Source: an uncultured Eubacteriales bacterium (lineage in GTDB: Bacteria > Bacillota > Clostridia > Christensenellales > Aristaeellaceae). From it: a DNA stretch of 27,977 nucleotides. Within the stretch, counting starts at the first letter, position 1, and every line of letters begins with the position of its first letter. Below, one piece after another: positions 1-7,659 of the stretch. The position numbers were made by a program, and so were the translations under genes. The stretch is from positions 1 to 27,977 of the forward strand of contig UQEF01000034.1 of assembly GCA_900540045.1 (NCBI GenBank), written 5' to 3'. The notes beneath the pieces were generated by a model, which saw only the letters and a list, made by a program, of their open reading frames with translations, had not been told where the DNA came from and did not search any database.

Positions 1-484
1 TTTGCGCTTCCTCTGCTTTTAGGAAATTTGTTGCAGCAGTTCGCGCCGCCAGCCGCACCACGCCGGCGGCGGCCAGCGCCCCTGTCCAGTGGCATAGCAG
101 CAGCACCCAGCAGCCCGCGCGCAGCCCCGTCCACTGCGCCAGAGTACCGGTGAAAAACATGGGGCTCATCACGCCGCAGGCGGCCAGGAGCGGCTCCAGC
201 GCGCCTCGCGCCAACACGCCCGCGCCCCAAAGGTCGCGCACCCGCTGCGCGCTGGCCGGCGAGCCGGAGGCAAAGGAAAAAAACACCGCGCCGGCATAGC
301 CACGCCATGCGGAACGTTCGTGATTGGCGTGGGCGGGCAACAGGCGGCACAGCACCATCATGGGCAGCAAAGCAGGCATGACCCCGCCCGCAAATACCCG
401 TGCCGCCTGGGATGCGGCCTCCATCGCCTGGGAGGAAAAGGCCATCACCAGCAAAAGACAGATCCCTGTCGCCATGCCACCCAT
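1..484 (-). CDS. YlbJ-like sporulation integral membrane protein (N-terminal part, cut by window edge)
   Basis: An open frame of 161 codons runs off the left edge. The N-terminus is a hydrophobic segment (residues about 3-16), followed by VMPALLPMMVLCRLL and then FFSFASGSPASAQRVRDL and SPMFFTGTLA. This order (a PALLP-type helix, an SG.P.GA-like motif, then an N/S-P-F-I-G-like motif) resembles the nucleoside-recognition/gate half of YlbJ, a membrane protein that Bacillus makes in the mother cell under sigma-E. Full-length YlbJ is about 400 residues, so roughly 40% is visible. I chose the ATG at 484 because an AAAGGGGG ribosome binding site lies about 8 nt upstream. An in-frame ATG at 508 lacks a good site and overlaps a possible sigma-E -10. 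Another gate-domain membrane protein is possible, since similarity is judged by eye only. Confidence 0.5.
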   Translation of the reverse strand, partial: MGGMATGICLLLVMAFSSQAMEAASQAARVFAGGVMPALLPMMVLCRLLPAHANHERSAWRGYAGAVFFSFASGSPASAQRVRDLWGAGVLARGALEPLLAACGVMSPMFFTGTLAQWTGLRAGCWVLLLCHWTGALAAAGVVRLAARTAATNFLKAEEAQ

Positions 485-506
485 CGCATACGCCCCCTTT
501 TCAGGC

Positions 507-536
507 ATTTTATGTGCGCATCTGCTCCATTTGAAC
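507..536 (-). promoter_or_regulatory. Candidate sigma-E-like promoter for the YlbJ-like gene
   Basis: On the minus strand CATAAAAT (507-514) resembles the sigma-E -10 (CATACAMT), with GTTCAAAT (529-536) 14 nt upstream as a weak -35 match. Transcription would start just before the ribosome binding site of the ATG at 484. The match is partial and is supported mainly by the known sigma-E dependence of ylbJ in Bacillus. Confidence 0.25.
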
Positions 537-599
537 CCATGAGGGCATGGAGGTTTTTCACAAAAACCGTCAAAATGTTTGCTTTTTCGGAAAAGGACC

Positions 600-628
600 T
601 TTTCAGAAACATCAATTTGCGGTATACT
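600..628 (+). promoter_or_regulatory. Sigma-A promoter of prs
   Basis: TTTTCA (600-605), a 17-nt spacer and TATACT (623-628) lie 47 nt before the prs start. The remaining upstream DNA (485-599) holds a small perfect hairpin at 552-568 (GGTTTTT/AAAAACC) and nothing else I can support. Confidence 0.6.
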
Positions 629-674
629 GATTTTGTCTCTCCCTACATACGTTCGTTTGAGAAGGAGTATGCCT

Positions 675-1889
675 GTGACGGACTTTGTAAGCACGTGGAA
701 CAACGACCTTCTGACCGTGCCTTTTGCGCCCCTGGGGCTGATCGCCATGCCGGGCTGCGAGGAGCTGGGGCAGAAGGTCAACAACTGGCTCATGAAATGG
801 TACGAGCAGCAGGAAGCCCTGGAGGACACCCCGCTCTTTTCCCTGATGGGCGCCAACCGGCACGATTTCTTGATTGAGGCGCACTGCCCCCGTTTTGGCA
901 CGGGCGAGGGCAAGGGAATGATCAAAAACAGCGTGCGCGGCTACGACATCTACATCCTGACCGACATCGGAGCTTACAACGTCACTTATAAGATGTATGG
1001 GCGTGAAGTGCCCATGTCCCCCGACGATCACTATCAGGACCTCAAGCGCATCATCGCGGCCATCGGCGGCCGCGCCAAGCGCGTCAACGTCATCATGCCC
1101 ATGCTCTACGAGGGCCGTCAGCACCGCCGTACCAGCCGCGAAAGCCTGGACTGCGCCCTGGCGCTGCAGGAGCTGGAGCAGATGGGCGTGAGCAACATCA
1201 TCACCTTCGATGCGCACGACCCGCGCGTGCAGAACGCCGTCCCCCTGATCGGCTTTGACAGCGTAAAGCCCAGCTATCAGATTCTCAAGGCGCTGTTCCG
1301 CAGGGAGTGCGATTTGCAGATCGACCGCGATCATCTGATGATCGTCAGCCCCGATGAGGGAGCGATCGACCGCAACATCTTCTACAGCTCGGTGCTGGGC
1401 ATCGACATGGGTCTGTTCTACAAGCGGCGCGACTATACCACCGTGGTGGACGGACGCAATCCCATCATCGCCCATGAATACCTGGGCGACGATGTGGAAG
1501 GCAAGGATGTGTTCGTCTCCGACGACATCCTCTCCTCCGGCGAAAGCATTCTGGACCTGGCCAGGGAGCTCAAAAAGCGCAAGGCCAACCGCATCTTCGC
1601 CGCCGCTACCTTCGCGCTCTTCACCAACGGGCTGGAGGCTTTCGACCGCGCCTACGAAGAGGGAGCCATCAGCCGCATCATCTCCACCAACCTGACCTAC
1701 CGCACGCCGGAACTCAAGCAGCGGCCCTGGTTCATTGAGGCGGATATGAGCAAGTATATCTCCTACATCGTGGCCAGCCTGAACCACGACCGCAGCCTCA
1801 GCAGCCTGCTTAACCCCTACGACCGCATCAAGGCGCTCATCACCCGTTATCACGAAAAGCAGGCGGAAAACGGCTTCCGCCTGGTATAA
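675..1889 (+). CDS. prs: Ribose-phosphate pyrophosphokinase (PRPP synthetase), long clostridial type
   Basis: Makes phosphoribosyl pyrophosphate from ribose-5-phosphate and ATP, for nucleotide, His and Trp synthesis in the cytosol. The fold is recognisable: MPMLYEGRQHRRTSRES corresponds to the family's PYYGYARQDRK region, NIITFDAHDPRVQNAVP to the catalytic LDLHA.QIQGFF segment, and DVFVSDDILSSGES to the PRPP-binding loop. The protein is about 404 residues, against about 315 for the usual class I enzyme, and its loops are divergent, as in a longer form seen in many Clostridia. A GTG start at 675 is preferred because the AGGAG site (663-667) is 7 nt away; the ATG at 669 leaves a 1-nt gap. A single-gene unit between its own promoter and a strong terminator. 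Whether it still makes PRPP rather than acting as an associated protein cannot be proved here. Confidence 0.85.
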   Translation: MTDFVSTWNNDLLTVPFAPLGLIAMPGCEELGQKVNNWLMKWYEQQEALEDTPLFSLMGANRHDFLIEAHCPRFGTGEGKGMIKNSVRGYDIYILTDIGAYNVTYKMYGREVPMSPDDHYQDLKRIIAAIGGRAKRVNVIMPMLYEGRQHRRTSRESLDCALALQELEQMGVSNIITFDAHDPRVQNAVPLIGFDSVKPSYQILKALFRRECDLQIDRDHLMIVSPDEGAIDRNIFYSSVLGIDMGLFYKRRDYTTVVDGRNPIIAHEYLGDDVEGKDVFVSDDILSSGESILDLARELKKRKANRIFAAATFALFTNGLEAFDRAYEEGAISRIISTNLTYRTPELKQRPWFIEADMSKYISYIVASLNHDRSLSSLLNPYDRIKALITRYHEKQAENGFRLV

Positions 1890-1900
1890 AAGCGCAAATC

Positions 1901-1934
1901 AAATCCGCCCGGCACATGCTGCCGGGCGGATTTT
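1901..1934. terminator. Bidirectional intrinsic terminator between prs and the ABC ATPase gene
   Basis: A perfect 14-bp stem (AAATCCGCCCGGCA, loop CATGC, then its complement) is followed by TTTT on the plus strand and GATTTG on the minus strand. It lies between two convergent genes, so it can serve both. Confidence 0.85.
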
Positions 1935-1939
1935 GCTGT

Positions 1940-2683
1940 TCAGTTTTCACCGACAAACTGCCGCGTGCGGGGGTTGGCGGAATGAAATACCTGCTCCGGG
2001 GGGCCTTCCTCCACGATCAGGCCATCCTCCATGAAAACCACACGGTCGGCCACATCGCGGGCAAAGCTCATTTCATGGGTGACTACCAACATGGTCATGC
2101 GCTCGCTCGCCAGTTCGCGCATCACGCCCAGCACCTCCTGGGTCAGCTCCGGGTCCAGGGCGCTGGTGGGCTCGTCAAAGCAGAGGATCTCCGGGTCCAT
2201 GCACAGCGCGCGGGCGATCGCCACCCGCTGCTGCTGACCGCCGGAAAGCTGATAAGGGTACTGGTCCGCCTTGTCGGAGAGGCCGACCTTGGCAAGCAGC
2301 TCGCGTGCCCGTTCCGTGGCCTGCGCGCGGGAAAGCCGCCTGACGCGCATGGGCGCGTCGGTCAGGTTCTGCATCACGCTCATGTGCGGGAACAGGTTGT
2401 AGGATTGAAACACCATGCCCATCTTCAGCGTGATGCGGCGCAGATTGGCCGGATCGGCATAGGTGAGCTTGCCGCCCAAGGTGCGGCACAGGGTAAGGCC
2501 GTCGAGCACGATGGTGCCGCTGTCCACGGTTTCCAACTGGTTCAGGCACCGCAAAAGCGTGCTTTTCCCCGATCCGCTCGGGCCGATCAGCGCCACGACC
2601 TCGCCCTTCTCCACGTTCAGGTCGATGCCCCGGAGCACGCCCAGCCCATCAAAGCCCTTGTGAATCCCGGTTGCGCTCAGCAT
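1940..2683 (-). CDS. Polar amino-acid ABC transporter, ATP-binding protein (GlnQ/HisP family)
   Basis: The cytoplasmic ATPase that powers an amino-acid importer. All nucleotide-binding motifs are intact: Walker A GPSGSGKST (about residues 34-42), signature LSGGQQQRVAIARAL, Walker B ILCFDEPTSALDPE and the switch histidine in VVTHEMSFA. At 247 residues it has the usual length. The start has AAGGAGGG 7 nt upstream, and the TAG stop of the permease gene overlaps that ribosome binding site, so the two are probably translationally coupled (16-nt gap). It is the last gene of the binding protein-permease-ATPase unit. The exact amino acid carried cannot be read from the ATPase. Confidence 0.93.
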   Translation of the reverse strand: MLSATGIHKGFDGLGVLRGIDLNVEKGEVVALIGPSGSGKSTLLRCLNQLETVDSGTIVLDGLTLCRTLGGKLTYADPANLRRITLKMGMVFQSYNLFPHMSVMQNLTDAPMRVRRLSRAQATERARELLAKVGLSDKADQYPYQLSGGQQQRVAIARALCMDPEILCFDEPTSALDPELTQEVLGVMRELASERMTMLVVTHEMSFARDVADRVVFMEDGLIVEEGPPEQVFHSANPRTRQFVGEN

Positions 2684-2699
2684 GCGGACGCCCTCCTTC

Positions 2700-3368
2700 C
2701 TAGCGGTAATAGCTCATCTTGCGCTCGGCCAGCTTGCACAGCTGCTCGGCCACGCCGTTGAGCACCAGATAGAGTACGATTGCCACGACATACGGTTCAA
2801 TGGACGATGAACTGGATACCTGCTTCTTGGCCACGGTCATCAGGTCCACCACCGCCACGGTGGAGGCCAGCGCCGTGTCCTTGATGAGCGTGATGACCTC
2901 GTTGGCCACGGGCAGCAGCACGCGCTTGACCACCTGCGGCAGAATGATGCGCAGGAACGTCTGCCCGCCGGTATAGCCCAGCACCTTTGCGGCTTCGTAC
3001 TGCCCCGCCGGGATGGACTGGATGCCGGAGCGGAAAATCTCGGCGAAGTAGGCGGCGTAATTGATGACAAACGCAAATATCACGGCCCAGAACCGGTCCA
3101 CCCGGAAGGGCAGCACCTGCGGCAGCAGGAAGTAGATAAACATGATTTGCAGCATCAGCGGCGTGGAACGCATGATGTAGATGTAAAACGAAAGCGGCGC
3201 GCGCACCAGCCGCCTCCGGCTCATGCGGCCCTGCGCCACCAGCATGCCCAGCGGCACGGAAAACACCAGCGTCAAAAAAAAGATGCTCAGCGTCACTCCG
3301 GCGCCGTCCAGCATCAGCGTGAACAGCTTCCACAGCCGCTCCGGGTCATTAAAGAATTTAATGGTCAT
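2700..3368 (-). CDS. Amino-acid ABC transporter permease (HisM/GlnP family)
   Basis: Inner-membrane subunit of the importer, 222 residues, normal for the family. Hydrophobic segments occur near residues 18-42, 55-80, 90-110 and 190-210. The EAA loop that contacts the ATPase is visible as YEAAKVLGYTGGQTFLRIILPQ, and the family sequence RSTPLMLQIMFIYFLLP is present. The ATG at 3368 has AAAGGA 6 nt upstream. Only one permease gene is present, so it probably forms a homodimer. It is separated from the upstream binding-protein gene by 63 bp that hold a strong stem-loop. Confidence 0.92.
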   Translation of the reverse strand: MTIKFFNDPERLWKLFTLMLDGAGVTLSIFFLTLVFSVPLGMLVAQGRMSRRRLVRAPLSFYIYIMRSTPLMLQIMFIYFLLPQVLPFRVDRFWAVIFAFVINYAAYFAEIFRSGIQSIPAGQYEAAKVLGYTGGQTFLRIILPQVVKRVLLPVANEVITLIKDTALASTVAVVDLMTVAKKQVSSSSSIEPYVVAIVLYLVLNGVAEQLCKLAERKMSYYR

Positions 3369-3386
3369 GGAGGTTCCTTTCGTGCA

Positions 3387-3418
3387 CGGAAGGGAGAGGC
3401 GCGGGCCTCCCCCTTCCG
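3387..3418 (-). other. Intercistronic stem-loop between binding-protein and permease genes
   Basis: CGGAAGGG (3387-3394) pairs with CCCTTCCG (3411-3418), and inside it GAGGC pairs with GCCTC around a GCGG loop, with one mismatch. There is no U-run on either strand, so it is unlikely to be a full terminator. In this position such hairpins usually protect the 3' end of the binding-protein mRNA. Confidence 0.6.
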
Positions 3419-3431
3419 AATGATGCAGGGA

Positions 3432-4232
3432 TTATTCGGCGGGCACCACCGTGATGTCGGATCCGAACCACTGGGTGGAGATCTTCTCCAGCGTGCCGTC
3501 CTTCTTCATTTCGATCAGCAGCTCTTCGACCTTGTCGCGCAGGGCGATATCCTCCTTGCGGAAGCCGATGCCGTAGTTGTCATCCGTCAGGGCCACAGCG
3601 GCCTTGAGGTCGGTCGCGCCCATGCCATTGATGCGGTAGTCGCCCACCACCAGGTCCATGAGCACCGCGTCGCAGCCACCGTTTTGCAGGTCCATCAGGG
3701 CGGTCAGGTACTCGTCAAAGCCCAGCACCTCCGAGAAGGTCGCGGCCAGATCCGCATAGTCGCCGCTGAGCAGCTCCTCGGCATAGGACCCGTTCTGCAC
3801 CGCCACCGACTTGCCCGCCAGCGCCTCCAGGCTGTCGATGCCTGCATCGGCGCGGGTGTAGAAGATCATCTGGTTGTTGAGGTAGGGGAAGGTCATGGCC
3901 ATGCTTTCCTCCCGTTCGGGCGTGATGGACATGCCGTTCCAGATGCAGTCGATGGTGCCGGAGGCCAGCTCCAGCTCCTTGGCATCCCAGGAGATGGGCT
4001 GCGCGATAAACTCCACGCCCAGCCGAGCGGCGACCTCCTTGGCCACGTCGATGTCAAAGCCCACGATGTCGTTGTTCTCGTCCCGGAATCCCATCGGCGG
4101 GAAGCTGTCATCCAGGCCCAGAATGAAGGTGCCCTTTTCCAGAATGTTTTCAACCGAGGCGTCCTCTTCGGCCATGGCCAGGCCGGAAACCGCAAGCATC
4201 AGGACCAACAGGATGGCAAACAGCCTTTTCAT
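3432..4232 (-). CDS. Amino-acid ABC transporter substrate-binding protein (family 3), non-lipidated
   Basis: Extracytoplasmic receptor of the importer, about 266 residues, with a family 3 (His/Gln/Arg-type) fold. Typical landmarks are GTFILGLDDSFPPMGFRDE, DIVGFDIDVAKEVAARLG, the WDAKELELASGTIDCIWNGM segment and ITPEREESMAMTFPY. The signal peptide is residues 1-22 with a signal peptidase I site AMA/EED. There is no lipobox cysteine, unusual for a binding protein of a monoderm bacterium. The ATG at 4232 follows AAGGAG by 12 nt; a TTG two codons earlier (4238) has a better spacing (6 nt) and may be the real start. First gene of the operon, behind a consensus promoter. The ligand is probably a polar amino acid, which is inference. 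Confidence 0.9.
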   Translation of the reverse strand: MKRLFAILLVLMLAVSGLAMAEEDASVENILEKGTFILGLDDSFPPMGFRDENNDIVGFDIDVAKEVAARLGVEFIAQPISWDAKELELASGTIDCIWNGMSITPEREESMAMTFPYLNNQMIFYTRADAGIDSLEALAGKSVAVQNGSYAEELLSGDYADLAATFSEVLGFDEYLTALMDLQNGGCDAVLMDLVVGDYRINGMGATDLKAAVALTDDNYGIGFRKEDIALRDKVEELLIEMKKDGTLEKISTQWFGSDITVVPAE

Positions 4233-4283
4233 ATACAAAACACGCTCCTTTTCGCAACCGCTTTAGCACGATAACGTGGCAGT

Positions 4284-4312
4284 ATAATAACACTGAAAAC
4301 AACATCTGTCAA
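4284..4312 (-). promoter_or_regulatory. Consensus sigma-A promoter of the amino-acid ABC operon
   Basis: Reading the minus strand, TTGACA (4307-4312), a spacer of exactly 17 nt and TATTAT (4284-4289) precede the binding-protein gene by about 50 nt. One mismatch to consensus overall, so high basal expression is expected. Confidence 0.85.
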
Positions 4313-4391
4313 GGGAGACCGGAAAAATTCTTTTTGGAAGGAGCGCGCGCCAAGCGGGGCGAAAGGCATCTAACAGGGTAAAGGAGGAAAG

Positions 4392-4883
4392 ATGACTGGG
4401 GGGAAGATCGTGACCAAAGAGGTCTTTGTATCGCGGGTGGAGGAGATGATTCCGGTGCTCTACCGGGTATGCCGCGCGCATTTCAGCCTTCCGCAGGACC
4501 GGGAGGACGCGGTGCAGGAGGCGCTTGTACGCGCCTGGGAAAAGCGCGACACCCTGCGCGACGAGCGCTATATGCAGACATGGCTCATACGGATTCTGCT
4601 CAACGTATGCAACGGTATTCACCGCAAACGCCGCCGTGCAGAAAGGGCGGCGTTGCCGCCGCCACAGGCTGCGCCCGTCGGCGGCGCGGATGCCCTCCGG
4701 GAGGCACTGATGGCGCTCCCACTCCGGCTTCGCCTGCCGGTGGTGCTCTACTATATGGAAGGAATGACGCAGCAGGAGTGCGCAAGGGCGCTGGGCTGGC
4801 CCGCAAGTCTGGTGAAAAGCCGGCTGCGCGCCGCGCGTGCGGCGCTTCGCAAGCTGCTGGAAGAGGAGGAAGAAGCTGAATGA
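4392..4883 (+). CDS. ECF-type RNA polymerase sigma factor
   Basis: A 163-residue sigma-70 family protein with only regions 2 and 4. Region 2 is DREDAVQEALVRAWEKRD followed by the basic TWLIRILLNVCNGIHRKRRR stretch (about residues 37-82), which binds the -10 and core polymerase. Region 4 is LPLRLRLPVVLYYMEGMTQQ then a helix-turn-helix ending SLVKSRLRAARAALRKLL (about 108-157). The ATG follows AAAGGAGG by about 5 nt. The stop overlaps the start of the DUF4179 gene by 4 bases (ATGA), so the two are made together. The family pattern is that the partner membrane protein holds the sigma factor inactive until an envelope signal arrives. I could not identify its own target promoter with confidence. 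Confidence 0.9.
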   Translation: MTGGKIVTKEVFVSRVEEMIPVLYRVCRAHFSLPQDREDAVQEALVRAWEKRDTLRDERYMQTWLIRILLNVCNGIHRKRRRAERAALPPPQAAPVGGADALREALMALPLRLRLPVVLYYMEGMTQQECARALGWPASLVKSRLRAARAALRKLLEEEEEAE

Positions 4884-6079
4884 GTGGACGCACGGATTGG
4901 AAGGAGATTTTTGGAAATCCGGAGCAGGGCTTTGTGAACCGCGTGCATGCCACGCTCGACGGCCTGACGGAAGCCGGCACATCCCGGTGTACTCCGCAGC
5001 ACTTCCGGCGGCGCAGGCTGCTAACGCTGACCGCCGTGCTGGTGCTCCTGGCGGGGGCGGCGCTGGCCGCTGCGGAATACGGCGTGCTGGACTTCCTGCT
5101 GGGCATCCATGAGCAGCCGCAGCGACGGGAGGTGCTGGAGCCGCTGGTGACGCCGGTGAATGCGGAGGCGGAGGCCGGGGCGGTCAGCCTGGAGATCAGC
5201 GGCGTATGGACCGATGGCGAAATGCTCGCCATGGACTGGCGCATACAAAACAGGGAGCCGCAGACGCCTGTCTATGTGCAGATTGACCAATGGACGCTCA
5301 ACGGCATTCGTGTGGGGAGCGACGGCAGCGACAGCTTTGATTGTCAATGGCTGCCCGGTCTCTATGCGCCGGACGGCGTGATGCAGGATGGAGAGGTCAT
5401 CGCCCTGCCCGGGGAAGCGAAGGGGGAGAACGCTGTGCAAATGGAGCTGGCCGTGGGCATCTATACCCCCATCGATCCCGTGTATGCCATGGATTCCTTT
5501 GATCCGGAGGAAGCCCGGTGCAAAACGGAACAAGGCTACTTCGTCATTGCGGGCGGCGAGGGCTTGACAGCGCAAGAGGGGGATGCGTGGTATCAATGCT
5601 TCGGACGCATCGACGCAGCACTTGACCCCGCGCTGGCCGCGCGTTTCGAGCGGCAGGAACTGCGCATTTCGCTTTCGCTGGACATGACTTGCGCGAATGC
5701 GTGCCGAGAACCGCTGACGGTTCGGGAGCGATATACATGCGACCGCCTCATGGCCCGCTATGAAAGCGCCGTGCTGACCCCGCTGGGACTGTATGTGCAG
5801 CTGGTGGCCGAGCCGGCGGAGGGTACGCGCGAGGCGGCGGAGGCCCTGTTCAACGGCACCTTTGAGCTGACCGACGGCGAAGGCGCCCCGCTGGACGCGG
5901 AGTTGCTTTCCGGCGAGAAGGGCGTTCAGCCGATAGACGGCGACGGCTGGGGTGTGCGCTTTTCGGCGGTCTGGGCCGTCCCGGATGCATCCCCGCTCCC
6001 CCAAACCCTTGCTGTGAGCTATCATGACGCAAGCGGAGCGCAGCTCCTTTGCATGCCGCTGGAGCGCGGGGGAACATAA
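4880..6079 (+). CDS. DUF4179-type membrane protein, likely anti-sigma factor
   Basis: A 399-residue protein with a short cytoplasmic N-terminus (about 46 residues, ending in an HFRRRR positive patch), one membrane helix (about 47-65, LLTLTAVLVLLAGAALAAA) and a large outside domain. The arrangement and the overlap with an ECF sigma gene match the DUF4179 family, which acts as the membrane-bound regulator of the neighbouring sigma factor in Clostridia. The outside part begins YGVLDFLLG and contains SLEISGVWTDGEMLAMDWRI, a beta-rich segment typical of this family. No zinc-binding H-x3-C-x2-C motif is visible, so it is not a ZAS-type anti-sigma. That it inhibits the sigma factor is inferred from context. 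Confidence 0.72.
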   Translation: MSGRTDWKEIFGNPEQGFVNRVHATLDGLTEAGTSRCTPQHFRRRRLLTLTAVLVLLAGAALAAAEYGVLDFLLGIHEQPQRREVLEPLVTPVNAEAEAGAVSLEISGVWTDGEMLAMDWRIQNREPQTPVYVQIDQWTLNGIRVGSDGSDSFDCQWLPGLYAPDGVMQDGEVIALPGEAKGENAVQMELAVGIYTPIDPVYAMDSFDPEEARCKTEQGYFVIAGGEGLTAQEGDAWYQCFGRIDAALDPALAARFERQELRISLSLDMTCANACREPLTVRERYTCDRLMARYESAVLTPLGLYVQLVAEPAEGTREAAEALFNGTFELTDGEGAPLDAELLSGEKGVQPIDGDGWGVRFSAVWAVPDASPLPQTLAVSYHDASGAQLLCMPLERGGT

Positions 6080-6105
6080 CCGCCCGCCCCGGAGAGGGCG
6101 GGCGG
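6080..6105. terminator. GC-rich hairpin between convergent DUF4179 and murA genes
   Basis: A perfect 10-bp stem CCGCCCGCCC / GGGCGGGCGG with loop CGGAGA lies in the 30-bp gap between two stop codons. There is no T-run on either side, so termination would be weak or factor-assisted. Confidence 0.4.
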
Positions 6106-6109
6106 AGGG

Positions 6110-7369
6110 TCAGGGTCCGGCATAATCCTCGATCTGCTCGATTTCGGCGCCCAGCGCCCGCAGCTTTTGCGGCAGGTCCTGGTAGCCGCGCTCAATGTGC
6201 CCGGCGGGGTCCTGCAGGACCGTTTCCCCGGAGGCGATCATACCCGCCAGCATCATGGCCGCGCCCGCGCGCAGATCGGTGCTGCGCACCACGCCGCCGC
6301 GCAGCGGATGGCCGCCCTCCACCAGCGCCACGTTGTTTTCCACCCGGATATGTCCGCCCAGGCGGCATAATTCCGATACATGCATAAAGCGGTTTTCAAA
6401 CACGGTTTCGTTGAGCAGGCTGGTGCCGTGGCATTTGAGCGCCACCACCGTCATGGGCGCCTGCATGTCCGTGGGAAACCCCGGGTAAGCTAAGGTACGA
6501 AGCTCAAAGGGCGAAACGGCCGTGCCGCTGAGGCGGATGCCTGCCGGCGTTTCGCGGATGCCCACGCCGGTTTCTGCCAGCTTGAACAGAAGCGACCGGA
6601 GGTGCTCGGCGCACGCGCCCCGTACCAGCACGCTTCCTTCGGTGATGGCGGCGGCGCAAAGCAGCGTTCCGGCCTCCACCCGGTCCGGAATGGGCCGGTA
6701 GATGGCCCCGTGCAGGCGCTCCACGCCCACGATGCTGACGGTGCCCGTGCCGGCGCCCGTGATGCGCGCGCCCATCTGGTTCAGGCAGTTGGCCAAATCC
6801 ACGATTTCAGGCTCCTTGGCCGCGTTTTCCAGCGTGGTACAGCCGCGGGCCAGACTTGCGGCCATCATCAGGTTTTCCGTCGCGCCGACGCTGGGCAAAT
6901 CCAGGTAGATGCGCGCTCCGGTCAGCCGGCCGCTGAGCTGGCGCATGCCGCCGAGCGGATGCACCTGCGCGCCCAGCGCCTGCAAACCCTTCAAATGCAG
7001 ATCGATGGGCCGCTGACCGATGGCGCAGCCGCCCGGCAGGCCTACGCACGCGCTGCCCGTGCGGGCCAGAATGGGCCCCAGAATCAAAATGCTGGCGCGA
7101 AGCTTTCGCATGCGCTCCTCATTTTGCGGGCTTTGCGGCTGCAGGGCGCATACGGACAGGTCCGCGCCGCTGCGGTTGACCTCCGCGCCGCAGTCCCGGA
7201 GGATGCTCACCAGCGTTTCCACATCGGTGATGCGCGGAACCTCCTTGATGATGAGCGGGTCCTCGGTCAAAAGCCCGGCGGCCAGAATGGGCAGCACGGC
7301 GTTTTTGGCCGTGCTCACCTCCACCTCGCCGCTCAGGCGGGGCGTGTGGCGGATCAGATACGTCGCCAC
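6110..7369 (-). CDS. murA: UDP-N-acetylglucosamine 1-carboxyvinyltransferase (MurA)
   Basis: Transfers enolpyruvate from PEP to UDP-GlcNAc, the first committed step of peptidoglycan synthesis, in the cytosol. From the GTG at 7369 the protein is 419 residues, the family length, and the catalytic residues fall exactly on the E. coli numbering: Lys22-Asn23 in STAKNAVLP, Cys115 in GGCAIGQRP and Arg120. The cysteine means the enzyme should be fosfomycin-sensitive. This numbering plus an AGAGGTG site 8 nt upstream decides for the GTG over the longer in-frame GTG at 7468, which would add 33 residues. A 25-codon ORF with a much better ribosome binding site overlaps the start (see the separate entry). 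The gene stands alone and is divergent from uvrB. Confidence 0.95.
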   Translation of the reverse strand: MATYLIRHTPRLSGEVEVSTAKNAVLPILAAGLLTEDPLIIKEVPRITDVETLVSILRDCGAEVNRSGADLSVCALQPQSPQNEERMRKLRASILILGPILARTGSACVGLPGGCAIGQRPIDLHLKGLQALGAQVHPLGGMRQLSGRLTGARIYLDLPSVGATENLMMAASLARGCTTLENAAKEPEIVDLANCLNQMGARITGAGTGTVSIVGVERLHGAIYRPIPDRVEAGTLLCAAAITEGSVLVRGACAEHLRSLLFKLAETGVGIRETPAGIRLSGTAVSPFELRTLAYPGFPTDMQAPMTVVALKCHGTSLLNETVFENRFMHVSELCRLGGHIRVENNVALVEGGHPLRGGVVRSTDLRAGAAMMLAGMIASGETVLQDPAGHIERGYQDLPQKLRALGAEIEQIEDYAGP

Positions 7370-7431
7370 GGCGGCATCACCTCTGTAAGCGCGACGCGCT
7401 GCTTTTGGACCTTTTGCCAATGCTGTGCCAT
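7354..7431 (-). CDS. Possible 25-codon leader ORF overlapping the murA start
   Basis: ATG (7429-7431) follows a perfect AGGAGG (7440-7445) at an 8-nt spacing, stronger than the site in front of murA itself. It encodes a basic peptide beginning [18 protein letters not shown] and ending in TGA 16 nt inside murA, in another frame. Terminating ribosomes could restart at the murA GTG, so translational coupling or a regulatory leader is plausible. I recognise no family. It may also be a chance ORF. Confidence 0.35.
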   Translation of the reverse strand: MAQHWQKVQKQRVALTEVMPPWRRI

Positions 7432-7650
7432 GTCCATTCCCTCCTGTCGCGCTCATTTTGACCGCCACGCGCGCTGCCCATGTCGCGTGGAAACGTTTTT
7501 CAGCCCTCCTTTTCAGGCCGTTTCAGCCCGCTGGAAACCGGGTTTTGCTTGCATAAGGACGGAGGGCGGCGAAAAGAAACGGCGGATGGTGGAAGTTTTT
7601 TTTGAAGCGGTTCGGACCTGCCGGGCGGACTGTACCGCGCCGGGGAAACA
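7432..7650. other. murA-uvrB divergent intergenic region
   Basis: This region carries the AGGAGG site of the small leader ORF at its left end and the uvrB upstream region at its right. I find no convincing sigma-A promoter for murA on the minus strand, no hairpin with a T-run and no RNA gene. A run of eight T at 7596-7603 has no stem before it. Confidence 0.4.
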
Positions 7651-7659
7651 TGCTATAAT
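7651..7659 (+). promoter_or_regulatory. Extended -10 promoter of uvrB
   Basis: TGC followed by TATAAT (7654-7659) is a perfect extended -10, 31 nt before the uvrB ATG. The -35 region is poor. No GAAC-N4-GTTC LexA box is visible nearby, so SOS control is not evident. Confidence 0.65.

Noticed and set aside
594..606. AAAGGACCTTTT near the prs -35, also found just before the uvrB ATG (7676-7687)
   Set aside because: Imperfect palindrome in different positions relative to the promoters; most likely chance plus a ribosome binding site.
612..1853. 413-codon open frame antisense to prs
   Set aside because: Low-complexity, Val/Gly/Asp/His-rich translation typical of antisense frames in GC-rich genes; no ribosome binding site or known motif. 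The prs frame explains the DNA.
4360..4391. CATCTAAC just upstream of the sigma factor gene as an ECF -10
   Set aside because: No GAAC-type -35 at 15-17 nt upstream, so the autoregulatory promoter cannot be supported.
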